DNA from: Acinetobacter sp. BY419
GTDB taxonomy: Bacteria; Pseudomonadota; Gammaproteobacteria; Pseudomonadales; Moraxellaceae
DNA: 64,000 bases
NCBI RefSeq assembly: GCF_019038395.1
Contig: NZ_JAGFXZ010000002.1
Span: 1-64,000 of the forward strand
Reading direction: 5' to 3'
Of this stretch, positions 30,173 through 39,725 are shown in pieces. The notes under the pieces were generated by a model. The model was not told where the DNA came from and made no database searches. It saw nothing but the letters and a program-made list of their open reading frames with translations. The position numbers and the translations under genes are program-made. The number at the start of each line of letters is the position of its first letter. Within the stretch, counting starts at the first letter, position 1.

Positions 30173-30631
30173 ATGAGTCAGACCAATTCGAGCATTAAAA
30201 AGGCTGATCAGATTAGCCAGCAGGAACTTCAGCATCTGATTGCGGTATCGACCGGATTTATTGATGCCTATATTATTGACTGTCATGGCAAAGATCCGAT
30301 GTTGTTGCCACAAAACATCGTCCTGTCAGCACTAGATAGCAATACCCAGGTCAAGACAGTGGAATGGCATGAAGCACAGTTGCCGGTCTATGCGGTGAAT
30401 GATCCTTCACGTCAAAATGGGGTAGCACTGGTGATTGAGGGTGATGAAATCGATCAGCGTTTTGCCTTGATGTGCAATGAAATGCCGAAAACCATCCGGA
30501 TCCGTATTTCCGAAGTGGTCGATGTCGATCAGCCTGTGAATGATCCTGCCATCTTTCAATATGTGCGCATGGATGAACAGCTGTTCCATATTCCGAATAT
30601 GGCCCATATTCAGGCTTCAATCGGGCTGTAA
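30173..30631 (+). CDS. CheW-like protein, possible ChpC equivalent
   Basis: A 152-residue soluble protein starting 3 bases after the chpA stop, so it is surely cotranscribed. Parts fit a diverged CheW fold: LPVYAVNDPSRQNGVALVIEG and IRIRISEVVDVDQ, with an N-terminal stretch containing AYIIDCHGKDPMLLPQN. In Pseudomonas a CheW-like ChpC follows chpA and chpB, so by position and shape this is the best candidate for ChpC. The sequence similarity I can judge by eye is weak, hence no symbol is assigned. The operon ends at the terminator at 30651-30678. Confidence 0.65.
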   Translation: MSQTNSSIKKADQISQQELQHLIAVSTGFIDAYIIDCHGKDPMLLPQNIVLSALDSNTQVKTVEWHEAQLPVYAVNDPSRQNGVALVIEGDEIDQRFALMCNEMPKTIRIRISEVVDVDQPVNDPAIFQYVRMDEQLFHIPNMAHIQASIGL

Positions 30632-30650
30632 TCAACACTATAAAATATAA

Positions 30651-30678
30651 AAAAGGAACTCTTATGAGTTCCTTTTTT
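30651..30678. terminator. terminator of the pil-chp cluster and dapE
   Basis: The stem AAAAGGAACTC / GAGTTCCTTTT with loop TTAT and T tracts on both strands lies between two convergent genes. Confidence 0.9.
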
Positions 30679-30696
30679 ATTGTGTTATTCATTCAT

Positions 30697-32104
<1,408 letters not shown>

Positions 32105-32219
32105 CATCATCTCCGTATAATCAATAATAAATTTATTATGATGTGGGACTTAGAGTAAAAAATATATGCTCTAAAAAATATGTGGTTTTCATAGTGCTTC
32201 GGTTAATAAATGTAATGTT

Positions 32220-33095
32220 TTATAGAGGTTTATGCGATAGATGCTGGATCAGCACCGGTTTGCGATACATGTAAAAGTCATTGCGATCGACTTGTTTATA
32301 GAGGCCATCCGTCCACCATGTAGCAGTCAAACTGCTTGGCTGTGCTTGCGGATAAATCCATTCATGCCGTTGCAGGCGATAGAAACCGTACTGTGCAGCA
32401 GGAATATGCTGTCCCCATAAACCCAGACGACGTTCGGTATTGATCCATGCAGGAATCGGCTGATCTGCATGATGCGTAGGCAGATATAACTGTCCTTTCA
32501 GGACGCAAAAACGTTTTTGAATGGGATGCTGCAAAGCTTCATCAAACTGGAATTGTTTTTGCGTGAAATGTTTCATTTTTCTGATCAGGGTATCGGTGCG
32601 GTTCAGGCCATACCAATGCGGCAGACTAAAATCTGCTTCGGCCAGATAATATTTTAATGCCACTTCCCAATGTTCAATCTGTCCTGTATCGGTATTCAAT
32701 AACAGAAAATCCAGTTCGCCCAGGGTCTTTGCGCCCTCAATTTTTTGTAGACTATACCCAAGCAGCCGATACGGATGATAGGCATCATCAAGTAACCAGA
32801 ACCAGACCAGCATTTCAAAACGCAATCCTAAACGCGTGCTCTTCAGCTGCTGTACAAATTCGATTAATTCTTCTGGATGCTGATCGAGAAATTCTAAACG
32901 TGGATGATAGCGGCCGAGATGTTGCTGCCAAGTCTGGCTATCATGCAACTCAAAGCGATGTATGAGTTCAAGTTCCTCCGGAATACCAGACAGGATATTC
33001 GGACTGCCGACAGCAAATGCCAGTTGTCGTACCAGAGGTTGTTGATAACGTTGCCATGCTTCTACAAGATTTTGGTTTAAACTGGAAAAGGGCAT
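32220..33095 (-). CDS. DUF1853-family protein
   Basis: A 291-residue soluble protein. It matches my recollection of the DUF1853 family: FEMLVWFWLLDD near residue 95, then GELDFLLLNTDTGQIEHWEV and ALKYYL. The order E..., D, E-x-x-x-K in that region (GELDFL then HWEVALK) looks like a PD-(D/E)xK nuclease core, though I have no direct evidence for activity. The gene is divergent from the DUF454 gene with 87 bp between starts and stands apart from the entericidin gene. Function unknown. Confidence 0.8.
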   Translation of the reverse strand: MPFSSLNQNLVEAWQRYQQPLVRQLAFAVGSPNILSGIPEELELIHRFELHDSQTWQQHLGRYHPRLEFLDQHPEELIEFVQQLKSTRLGLRFEMLVWFWLLDDAYHPYRLLGYSLQKIEGAKTLGELDFLLLNTDTGQIEHWEVALKYYLAEADFSLPHWYGLNRTDTLIRKMKHFTQKQFQFDEALQHPIQKRFCVLKGQLYLPTHHADQPIPAWINTERRLGLWGQHIPAAQYGFYRLQRHEWIYPQAQPSSLTATWWTDGLYKQVDRNDFYMYRKPVLIQHLSHKPL

Positions 33096-33182
33096 AGTAC
33101 AACCTGTGAAAAGTGCAGAAATACAACGGACAGTATCGGAAAACGCATTATACTACCTGAATTCTGCGGTTAGGGTTGTGGT

Positions 33183-33665
33183 ATGAAAGTGTTGTTTTGG
33201 CGGAGTCTGGTGGTGCTGTTTGTGATCCTAGGCTTTATCGGTGCAGTTCTGCCGGGTATGCCAACAACGGTCTTTTTGATTCTGGCTGCCTGGGCGGCAT
33301 CTAAAGGATGGCCACAAATGGATGACTGGTTATTGAATCATCCCAAATATGGCCCAACCTTAAGAGCTTGGCGGGCACACGGTACTGTGCCGCGTAAGGC
33401 CAAATGGTTCGCCAGTATTATGATGCTGATCAGCGGGATTATCATGCTGTTTACTACCGCACCCATGGCCGTGAAAGCCTTTACCAATATCACCATGCTG
33501 ATCGTTGCAATCTGGTTATGGCGACGCCCTGAACCCAATCTGGTCAATATTCAGCAACCTGTAGTCGACCCAGAAAAAAAAGATATACCGACCGCGCATT
33601 CTGCAGATAACCAGTTAAAACATACAGAGTCCAACAAAACAGAGTCCGAGAATAACAAGTCATGA
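33183..33665 (+). CDS. DUF454/YbaN-family membrane protein
   Basis: A 160-residue inner-membrane protein of the YbaN type. The block FVILGFIGAVLPGMPTTVFLILAAWAASKG followed by LLNHPKYGPTLRAWRAHGTVPRKAKW is the family hallmark. Two more membrane helices (about residues 78-118) follow, then a polar Lys/Glu/Asn-rich tail of about 40 residues not needed for the fold. Function of the family is unknown. Its stop overlaps the next start as ATGA, so it is translationally coupled to the L,D-transpeptidase gene. Confidence 0.88.
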   Translation: MKVLFWRSLVVLFVILGFIGAVLPGMPTTVFLILAAWAASKGWPQMDDWLLNHPKYGPTLRAWRAHGTVPRKAKWFASIMMLISGIIMLFTTAPMAVKAFTNITMLIVAIWLWRRPEPNLVNIQQPVVDPEKKDIPTAHSADNQLKHTESNKTESENNKS

Positions 33666-34195
33666 ATACCTTGCATCTGGATCAAGCCGATATCCTGATT
33701 GATCTTGCCCAACAAAGACTGTATCTGCCCCGTCTAAACAAGCAATATCAGATTTCCAGTGGTAAGAATGGCATTGGCGAAACTGAAAACAGTGGCAAGA
33801 CCCCTCGTGGCTGGCACAAGATTGCTGAAAAGTTTGGTCAGGATGCTCCATTCAATAGTGTGTTTATCGCACGTCAGGCGACCGGGGAAGTTTATAATGC
33901 CGAGTTGGCAGCGGGATTTCCGCAACGTGACTGGATCCTGACCCGTATTTTATGGCTGAGTGGCCTTGAAGCCGGTTTTAACCAAGGCGAGGGCTGTGAT
34001 ACCTATCAGCGTTATATCTATATTCACGGTACGCCAGACACTGAAGCGATGGGAGAGCCACTTTCTCATGGCTGTATCCGCATGCGTAATCTAGAGGTTG
34101 CTGAACTATTTGACTTGGTCAGTGAAGATGCGCTGGTTTATATCTCGGAACAGACAGTAGATTTAGAAACGCTGAAGGTTCCGTATATCGAATGA
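33662..34195 (+). CDS. L,D-transpeptidase (YkuD family)
   Basis: A 177-residue YkuD-fold protein. The catalytic block is YIHGTPDTEAMGEPLSHGCI followed by RMRN, with His136 and the nucleophile Cys138. Known members crosslink peptidoglycan or attach lipoproteins to it. This one shows no signal peptide or membrane helix. It begins MNTLHLDQADILIDLAQQRL, so it may be cytoplasmic, or the coupled membrane protein may assist it. The last six codons (VPYIE and stop) are copied twice more just downstream as short direct repeats. Confidence 0.88.
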   Translation: MNTLHLDQADILIDLAQQRLYLPRLNKQYQISSGKNGIGETENSGKTPRGWHKIAEKFGQDAPFNSVFIARQATGEVYNAELAAGFPQRDWILTRILWLSGLEAGFNQGEGCDTYQRYIYIHGTPDTEAMGEPLSHGCIRMRNLEVAELFDLVSEDALVYISEQTVDLETLKVPYIE

Positions 34196-34242
34196 CGCTA
34201 TAAAGGTTCCGTATATCGAATAAAAGGTTCCGTATATCGAAT
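34175..34242. repeat. three direct copies of a 19-bp sequence
   Basis: aaggttccgtatatcgaat occurs at 34175-34193, 34203-34221 and 34224-34242. The first copy is the 3' end of the L,D-transpeptidase gene. The other two lie just after the stop, separated by 9 and 2 bases. All three copies are identical. Confidence 0.95.
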
Positions 34243-34737
34243 AAGGAAGCGAGCTTTAACATCATGTGAAAATGATTTTGTTTTTTAGTGACTGGTTTAA
34301 GCGAATAAATGCAGTTTAAGACATTCATCAATCTGATCAAGATCGTATTTTTACAGTATTTCACCAGTTCGTGGTTGGTTAAAGCACAAGTTCAACGTCA
34401 TTTCTTGGATAAAAATAAATGACAATTTAAAGATTACATGAACACAACGCCGAGTATTTTAAAGCTTTGTATAATCCTTAATCAGAATTGCAACACATGG
34501 CATGGCTCAGACAGAAACTTCGCCGGGAAACACAAAATTCAGCTCCGATTTTCATTTTGAAAATTAAAAAATTTCGGTAGAGACTTAAAAAATAAACAAA
34601 AAGTGTTGTTTTTTTTAACAAACAACCTATTTTTTAATCACTCACACCTAAAAAGTGGAAAACAGTCCGAAAAGCGTTTGACAGGCTGTGCAGATTCTCT
34701 ATAATGCACCCATCAAACGATGATAGACGTTTAGAAA
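34243..34737. other. gap of about 500 bp before the tRNA cluster
   Basis: No gene is visible here. The sequence is AT-rich with scattered short ORFs. The only recognisable element is the tRNA promoter near the right end (34678-34705). A minus-strand ORF at 34119-34364 spans the direct repeats and is not credible. Confidence 0.6.
34678..34705 (+). promoter_or_regulatory. consensus sigma-70 promoter of the tRNA cluster
   Basis: TTGACA at 34678-34683 and TATAAT at 34700-34705 are both perfect, with a 16-bp spacer. The first tRNA begins 33 bases after the -10 box. It probably drives all eight tRNAs. Confidence 0.88.
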
Positions 34738-34813
34738 GGGCGCTTAGCTCAGTTGGTAGAGCGTCTGCCTTACAAGCAGAATGTCGGCGGTTCGATCCCG
34801 TCAGCGCCCACCA
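34738..34813 (+). tRNA. tRNA-Val (anticodon TAC), copy 1
   Basis: 76 nt including encoded CCA. Acceptor GGGCGCT pairs with AGCGCCC, D-arm AGCTCAGTTGGTAGAGC, anticodon loop CTTACAA, T-loop TTCGATC. Confidence 0.97.
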
Positions 34814-34841
34814 AGCTTCTTTCATTTTGAGATTTTATAGT

Positions 34842-34918
34842 GCAGCGGTAGTTCAGTTGGTTAGAATATCGGCCTGTCACGCCGAGGGTCGCGGGTTCGA
34901 GTCCCGTCCGCTGCGCCA
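34842..34918 (+). tRNA. tRNA-Asp (anticodon GTC), copy 1
   Basis: 77 nt including encoded CCA. Acceptor GCAGCGG pairs with CCGCTGC, anticodon loop CTGTCAC, T-loop TTCGAGT. Confidence 0.97.
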
Positions 34919-34966
34919 CTTTAAAATCTTAATCTTCGTTTGCCACAATAGCGACATTGTGTAAAT

Positions 34967-35043
34967 GCAGCGGTAGTTCAGTTGGTTAGAATATCGGCCT
35001 GTCACGCCGAGGGTCGCGGGTTCGAGTCCCGTCCGCTGCGCCA
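34967..35043 (+). tRNA. tRNA-Asp (anticodon GTC), copy 2
   Basis: Identical over 77 nt to copy 1, with CCA encoded. It follows copy 1 directly, which breaks the Val/Asp alternation. Confidence 0.97.
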
Positions 35044-35064
35044 TTTATACGATAGATCTTTTGA

Positions 35065-35140
35065 GGGCGCTTAGCTCAGTTGGTAGAGCGTCTGCCTTAC
35101 AAGCAGAATGTCGGCGGTTCGATCCCGTCAGCGCCCACCA
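35065..35140 (+). tRNA. tRNA-Val (anticodon TAC), copy 2
   Basis: Identical over 76 nt to the first Val copy, with CCA encoded. It starts 21 bases after the preceding tRNA. Confidence 0.97.
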
Positions 35141-35153
35141 GATTTTTTATGAT

Positions 35154-35230
35154 GCAGCGGTAGTTCAGTTGGTTAGAATATCGGCCTGTCACGCCGAGGG
35201 TCGCGGGTTCGAGTCCCGTCCGCTGCGCCA
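35154..35230 (+). tRNA. tRNA-Asp (anticodon GTC), copy 3
   Basis: Identical over 77 nt to the other Asp copies. It starts 13 bases after the preceding tRNA, the shortest spacer in the cluster. Confidence 0.97.
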
Positions 35231-35259
35231 TCTTAAAATCAAACAGTTTGACCCTTAAA

Positions 35260-35335
35260 GGGCGCTTAGCTCAGTTGGTAGAGCGTCTGCCTTACAAGCA
35301 GAATGTCGGCGGTTCGATCCCGTCAGCGCCCACCA
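35260..35335 (+). tRNA. tRNA-Val (anticodon TAC), copy 3
   Basis: Identical over 76 nt to the other Val copies, with CCA encoded. Confidence 0.97.
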
Positions 35336-35372
35336 TATCTTCGGATATATTACTTAGTCATAAGTAAGCCAT

Positions 35373-35449
35373 GCAGCGGTAGTTCAGTTGGTTAGAATAT
35401 CGGCCTGTCACGCCGAGGGTCGCGGGTTCGAGTCCCGTCCGCTGCGCCA
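35373..35449 (+). tRNA. tRNA-Asp (anticodon GTC), copy 4
   Basis: Identical over 77 nt to the other Asp copies, with CCA encoded. Confidence 0.97.
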
Positions 35450-35547
35450 TTTTTCATAACCTGAAGTGAAAAATTGGTTTTAAATAGCATAGACTACGCA
35501 CTGCGTCTGTCTTGCATCAAAAATTCAAATCTTGAGTTTTTTCTTCA

Positions 35548-35623
35548 GGGCGCTTAGCTCAGTTGGTAGAGCGTCTGCCTTACAAGCAGAATGTCGGCGG
35601 TTCGATCCCGTCAGCGCCCACCA
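35548..35623 (+). tRNA. tRNA-Val (anticodon TAC), copy 4
   Basis: Identical over 76 nt to the other Val copies. It is preceded by a 98-bp spacer, the longest in the cluster. No clear terminator is visible before the next gene 71 bp downstream. Confidence 0.97.
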
Positions 35624-35694
35624 TATCTTTCTTGCCTAAACACTGAATATTTCATAGAATTTGAAGTCTATAATAATTTGAAGATTTCACGACT

Positions 35695-36153
35695 ATGAGA
35701 AATCCATATCAGCGCAAGGCAGCGACCAAATCTCAAACTACATACGATCCCCAACAGCTATATAAACAGTATATTCAAGCAATTGTCGCGAATGCCGGCA
35801 TTTTTGCGCTTTATCAAGATGGCTGGGCTTTGTGTGCTACGCCTACCGGACAGCGTGCATTTGCCTGCTGGCACAGTAAAGGTTTGGCTCGTCTGCTCAT
35901 TAAAGACAACTGGGTGAATTACGATATTCAGGAAATTAGTCTCAAGGATTTTGTAGAAAAAGTCATTCCATTTTTACGCCAGGAAAGTACCATTGTCTCG
36001 CTTGATCTGACCCCAGAAGGGCAGAACATTCTGGTGGCACCGGAAAAATTATTACTTGATATCAAAAATTATCTGTATCAGATCTATGTACAAAAGCCGG
36101 ACCTGTTTAAAAATCCGGATATTCCTTTACCAAGGCACATCCGTTTAAATTAA
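35695..36153 (+). CDS. DUF2750-family protein
   Basis: A 152-residue soluble protein. The central region (FALYQDGWALCATPTGQRAF, then ACWHSKGLARLLIKDNW and FLRQESTIVSLDLTPEGQ) fits the DUF2750 pattern, in which a short protein recognised by W-A-L and a Trp/Pro-rich core has unknown function. An N-terminal 25-residue basic and polar extension (MRNPYQRKAATKSQTTYDPQ) precedes it. No signal peptide or membrane segment is visible. It sits between the tRNA cluster and a convergent YdcF-type gene, 24 bp away, and may be transcribed in part by readthrough from the tRNA promoter. Confidence 0.7.
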   Translation: MRNPYQRKAATKSQTTYDPQQLYKQYIQAIVANAGIFALYQDGWALCATPTGQRAFACWHSKGLARLLIKDNWVNYDIQEISLKDFVEKVIPFLRQESTIVSLDLTPEGQNILVAPEKLLLDIKNYLYQIYVQKPDLFKNPDIPLPRHIRLN

Positions 36154-36177
36154 TTTGCTTGTTTTTAAATAGCTTGT

Positions 36178-36972
36178 TTATTGGAACAATGAATATTCAT
36201 TCAGCAGCCAGCCACTAATCAAAGCAAAATATTCACGTAGCCATGAATTGTAGCGAACATTCTGAGGAGTGCTGGCACTTAGACTGATCACTTGCTGATA
36301 GCCCTGATAGCTGGCAATTGCACGGGCACGAGGGCTATGAAAATCGCTGGTGACAATTGCAATGGGCTCATTTTGACCAATATTCTGCTGTTTCAAGATG
36401 GCCTGAGCATATTGTAGGTTCTGTTGGGTACTTCTACTTTGATCTTCCAGGCTCATGGGGTTTTTAAGCTGTGGATAGTTCGTATGAATATAATTCTGCA
36501 TAACTTCAGCTTCGCTCTGTTTTTCCCGGAAATTTCGTCCCCCGGTCATAATCATTAACGTATTGGGATATTGTTCTGCATACTTTGCTGCGGTATCCAG
36601 ACGATTTTTTAAGATGGGTGAGGGCTGACCCTGGTTAATACCACTGCCCAATACCAAAATTGCTGCAGCAGGTCGTGCAGGAATGTTCGAGTTGATCGAC
36701 ATCTGGATATAAGCGAAAAAGATCGCGACACTGATCATCCAGAATAAAAATCCGCTCCAGAGACTGTTCCAGAACAAGGTTCTGAATCGAGAATTCTGTT
36801 GCCAGCGCTGAATGGATGAAAAAAGCAGGGCATACAGGATCAGCGCCACAGCAATGATGATAGACAGAGCGATACCAAAATGCCTTTGACCTTGACTCAG
36901 TAACCAGATGCTATTTATACATAGGATCAAGCCAAAGATCAGGCTAAGACTTCGTTTCAGTTGATTGAGCAT
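36178..36972 (-). CDS. YdcF/SanA-type DUF218 membrane protein
   Basis: A 264-residue inner-membrane protein. Three hydrophobic segments occupy the first ~100 residues. The DUF218 domain follows: AAAILVLGSGINQGQPSPIL, KNRLDTAAKYAEQYPNTLMI, MTGGRNFREKQSEAEVMQNY and LEDQSRSTQQNLQYA, then AIVTSDFHSPRARAIA. E. coli relatives SanA, ElyC and YdcF are linked to envelope integrity and peptidoglycan or lipid-carrier steps, with biochemical activity poorly defined. It is transcribed alone on the minus strand. Confidence 0.85.
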   Translation of the reverse strand: MLNQLKRSLSLIFGLILCINSIWLLSQGQRHFGIALSIIIAVALILYALLFSSIQRWQQNSRFRTLFWNSLWSGFLFWMISVAIFFAYIQMSINSNIPARPAAAILVLGSGINQGQPSPILKNRLDTAAKYAEQYPNTLMIMTGGRNFREKQSEAEVMQNYIHTNYPQLKNPMSLEDQSRSTQQNLQYAQAILKQQNIGQNEPIAIVTSDFHSPRARAIASYQGYQQVISLSASTPQNVRYNSWLREYFALISGWLLNEYSLFQ

Positions 36973-37026
36973 CCAAGTTTCCTTTTTTCTTATTCACATT
37001 CTTATTATTAGTTCTGCATCTTCAAT

Positions 37027-37054
37027 AAAAACCGGGCCATTGCGCCCGGTTTTT
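37027..37054. terminator. terminator after the PepSY flavoprotein gene
   Basis: The stem ACCGGGC / GCCCGGT is flanked by A4 and T4-5 and lies 17 bp past the minus-strand stop. Confidence 0.85.
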
Positions 37055-37070
37055 AGCATATCAGCTTATC

Positions 37071-39647
37071 TTAATATACATCACGACGATAACGGCCATC
37101 CAGACGTAATTGATCGAGCACCGTTTCACCGAGTATATCAGTCAGGGCCTGATCCACATCGCTGGCCATCCCATTGATACTACCGCAGACATAAATCACC
37201 GCACCCTGAGCAATCCAGACTTTTAGTTCTTCGGCCTGTTCACGCAATTTGTGGTGGACATAGACTTTTTCCGGCTGATCACGAGAGAAGGCCAGATCGA
37301 GACGTTTCAGGGTTCCCATTTGCAGCCAGGCCTGAATGGTTTCTTCAAAGAAGAAGTCATGTTCACGCTGACGTTCACCAAAGATCAGCCAGTTCTGGGT
37401 ATAGTCCTGACGGTTACGCGCACTGAGCAGACTCAATAACCCTGCAATGCCGGTACCATTACCAATACAGATAATCGGACGATTATCATCAATCAGGTGG
37501 AAAGAGTCATTGCTACGAATACGCAGTGCAATTGGCGCATTGAGCGCTGCATGCCGGGTAAGCCAGCCTGACCCCAGTCCCAGATTGCTATCGGCATCAG
37601 TCTGCTGACGCACCACCAGACGTAAAACCTGCTGGCTTGGAATACTGGCAATTGAGTATTCACGCGTTGCCAAAGTCGGTAATTGCTTGAGCAGCTGATC
37701 CAGAGAATCAAAAGGTTCGGCCTGCGTCAGATCACGATCCCAAAGTGCCTGTTCAATGCTTTGTTGCATAGACGGTACCTGTGTACCGGCAGCAATCTGG
37801 CACTTTTGCATAAAGGCATAAATACGTTCCGGGCTGTTCCCCGGTTGAATTTCGGCAATATCACCTGCTTGCCATACTGCTTCATGCTCAGGAATCAGTT
37901 CGATATTAAAAGCAGGGGCACCCAAACTACCCGGATTGAGCAATTCACGTTTACTCAGAATCCAGTGATCAAAGGTTTTATCAATACCCATTGTCTGCAG
38001 TTCAAGTCGAGTCACCCGTGCAAGTGCAGTATTCCACTGCTGGATATGATCGTTATTAGCATTATCCACTTCAATCGTTTGGAATAGCTGCTTGGCCCCA
38101 TTTTGCTTCAACCACTGGTCAATACGATGGCCAAAACTGCAATAAGTATCCGAATATTCCTGTGAACCCAAGGCCAATACCGCATAGCTTAAATGACTAA
38201 GATTAGCTTTGGCAGACAGGATTTTTTTCTCGAAAGAAGACGCCAGATCCGGCGCTTCGCCCGTACCATAAGTACTGGCAACAAATAATACCTGTTCGGT
38301 TTGCTGTAAGTCGGCCAGTGTCAGTTGCTGTACCGGCTTGACTGTTACAGGTTGACGCGCTTCTTGCAGGGCAGTCGCCGTACGCCAAGCCAGTTGCTCA
38401 GAAACTCCTGTTTGTGAGGCATACGCGATGAGCCACGGTTTGGCATTTTCATCTGGGGTGACTGCAATGGCACTCTGACGTGCTGCCAGTGTTAAGCGTT
38501 TCTGTTTACGACGTTTCAGATAGAGCATCCAGCCTGTCACAAAGAACAAGGGCATCAACAAGGCTGCGACCATAGCAAAGAACTGGTAAATCGGGCCGAA
38601 GAAGCTGCCACGATGTACCGGCAACATGCTGCTCATAATTTTTTCATTGAGTTTTTTATCTTCATACAGCTCGACTTTGCTAAATTCAGCTGTCTGGTAA
38701 TTATAAGTGGCGCTGTTGCGTGCACGTTCATGCTGAGCGACCGGATCGACAAAGCTGAGCTGCAGGCTGCCATCCGGTTTTTTTGGAAGATTAAACGTGA
38801 CGGTAGAGTATTTACCTGAAAATTCAGTATTAAAGCCGACCCAGCTCTGGTCTAGCGCACGCACAATACCTTCAGGGCTGAGACTTTCGCGTCCTTCACC
38901 CCGAGAACCGCGTTCACCACCGTGATGTCCTTCACCACGGTTATTGCCGGCATTGGCCTGCATTTCCGGTTGTGGACGTTCCACCCCGAGAACCTTGAAC
39001 ATACCGCTGCGCCACCAGTCATAGGACCAGTACAGGCCGGTACAGGCCAGAACCAGGTAGAAAATCACCACCCAGGTCCCCACGACAGCATGCAGATCCC
39101 AGATAAAATTACGTCCTTTCAGCTGCGGTTTTATAAAGAACCATTGCTTGATTGAATGACGTTTTGGCCAGCGCAGGTATAGACCAGACAAGACAAAAAA
39201 GATCAGCATCAGGGCACAGGCGCCAGTAATCTGTTTGCCGACCGGACCAACTGTCAAATTACGATGCAGTTGCTGAATAAACTGGAAAAATTCCCGACCC
39301 TTAATATCTGGCAAGACTTCTGCGGTATACGGATTGATCATGATGTTTTGACCACGCCGCGCTCCCTCTTTGACAATATTCACAGTACTCGAAGCACTTG
39401 GATCGTGTGCCACGGTAATACTGTTGATCTTCATGTCAGGGGCGGTACTGTTAAAGTGCTGATACAGCTGTGCAGGCGTGAGTTTGTCACGTTGCTGAAC
39501 CTGAACCGTATAACTGTCGCTATTTATCCATTTTAATATTTGTTGTTCGTAGGAATAAATTGCGCCAGTGACTCCCATTATCGAGAGGATTAAACCTGCT
39601 GTAATCCCCAGAAACCAGTGGATTTGGAAAAAAGTCTTTTTAAACAT
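37071..39647 (-). CDS. PepSY-membrane / flavodoxin / FAD-NADPH reductase fusion
   Basis: About 858 residues. I start at 39647 (MFKKTFFQIHWFLGITAGLI) because this is where the PepSY-TM family begins. The frame from 39749 adds 34 residues across the putative operator. Part one (to ~385) has four membrane helices around PepSY domains. Part two is a flavodoxin (IAYASQTGVSEQLAWRTATA, ASTYGTGEAPDLASSF). Part three is a sulfite-reductase-alpha-like FAD/NADPH module (REYSIASIPS, ICIGNGTGIAGLLSLLSA, VYVCGSINGMASDVDQAL). Such fusions are thought to move electrons from NADPH across the membrane, for instance to reduce ferric siderophores. A probable Fur box lies upstream, which supports an iron role. 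Confidence 0.85.
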   Translation of the reverse strand: MFKKTFFQIHWFLGITAGLILSIMGVTGAIYSYEQQILKWINSDSYTVQVQQRDKLTPAQLYQHFNSTAPDMKINSITVAHDPSASSTVNIVKEGARRGQNIMINPYTAEVLPDIKGREFFQFIQQLHRNLTVGPVGKQITGACALMLIFFVLSGLYLRWPKRHSIKQWFFIKPQLKGRNFIWDLHAVVGTWVVIFYLVLACTGLYWSYDWWRSGMFKVLGVERPQPEMQANAGNNRGEGHHGGERGSRGEGRESLSPEGIVRALDQSWVGFNTEFSGKYSTVTFNLPKKPDGSLQLSFVDPVAQHERARNSATYNYQTAEFSKVELYEDKKLNEKIMSSMLPVHRGSFFGPIYQFFAMVAALLMPLFFVTGWMLYLKRRKQKRLTLAARQSAIAVTPDENAKPWLIAYASQTGVSEQLAWRTATALQEARQPVTVKPVQQLTLADLQQTEQVLFVASTYGTGEAPDLASSFEKKILSAKANLSHLSYAVLALGSQEYSDTYCSFGHRIDQWLKQNGAKQLFQTIEVDNANNDHIQQWNTALARVTRLELQTMGIDKTFDHWILSKRELLNPGSLGAPAFNIELIPEHEAVWQAGDIAEIQPGNSPERIYAFMQKCQIAAGTQVPSMQQSIEQALWDRDLTQAEPFDSLDQLLKQLPTLATREYSIASIPSQQVLRLVVRQQTDADSNLGLGSGWLTRHAALNAPIALRIRSNDSFHLIDDNRPIICIGNGTGIAGLLSLLSARNRQDYTQNWLIFGERQREHDFFFEETIQAWLQMGTLKRLDLAFSRDQPEKVYVHHKLREQAEELKVWIAQGAVIYVCGSINGMASDVDQALTDILGETVLDQLRLDGRYRRDVY

Positions 39648-39725
39648 GGTCGTCAGATTAAGGGTCAGATTTATAAAAGTGGCCAAATTATAACTGAAGT
39701 TTAAAGCAGAATTATAGGTGTTGAG

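Noticed and set aside
34704..35258. Two plus-strand ORFs with repeated peptide sequence
   Set aside because: They are translations across the identical tRNA genes and not proteins.
34739..35623. Possible CRISPR array from regularly spaced repeats
   Set aside because: The repeats are tRNA genes of 76-77 bp with full cloverleaf features.
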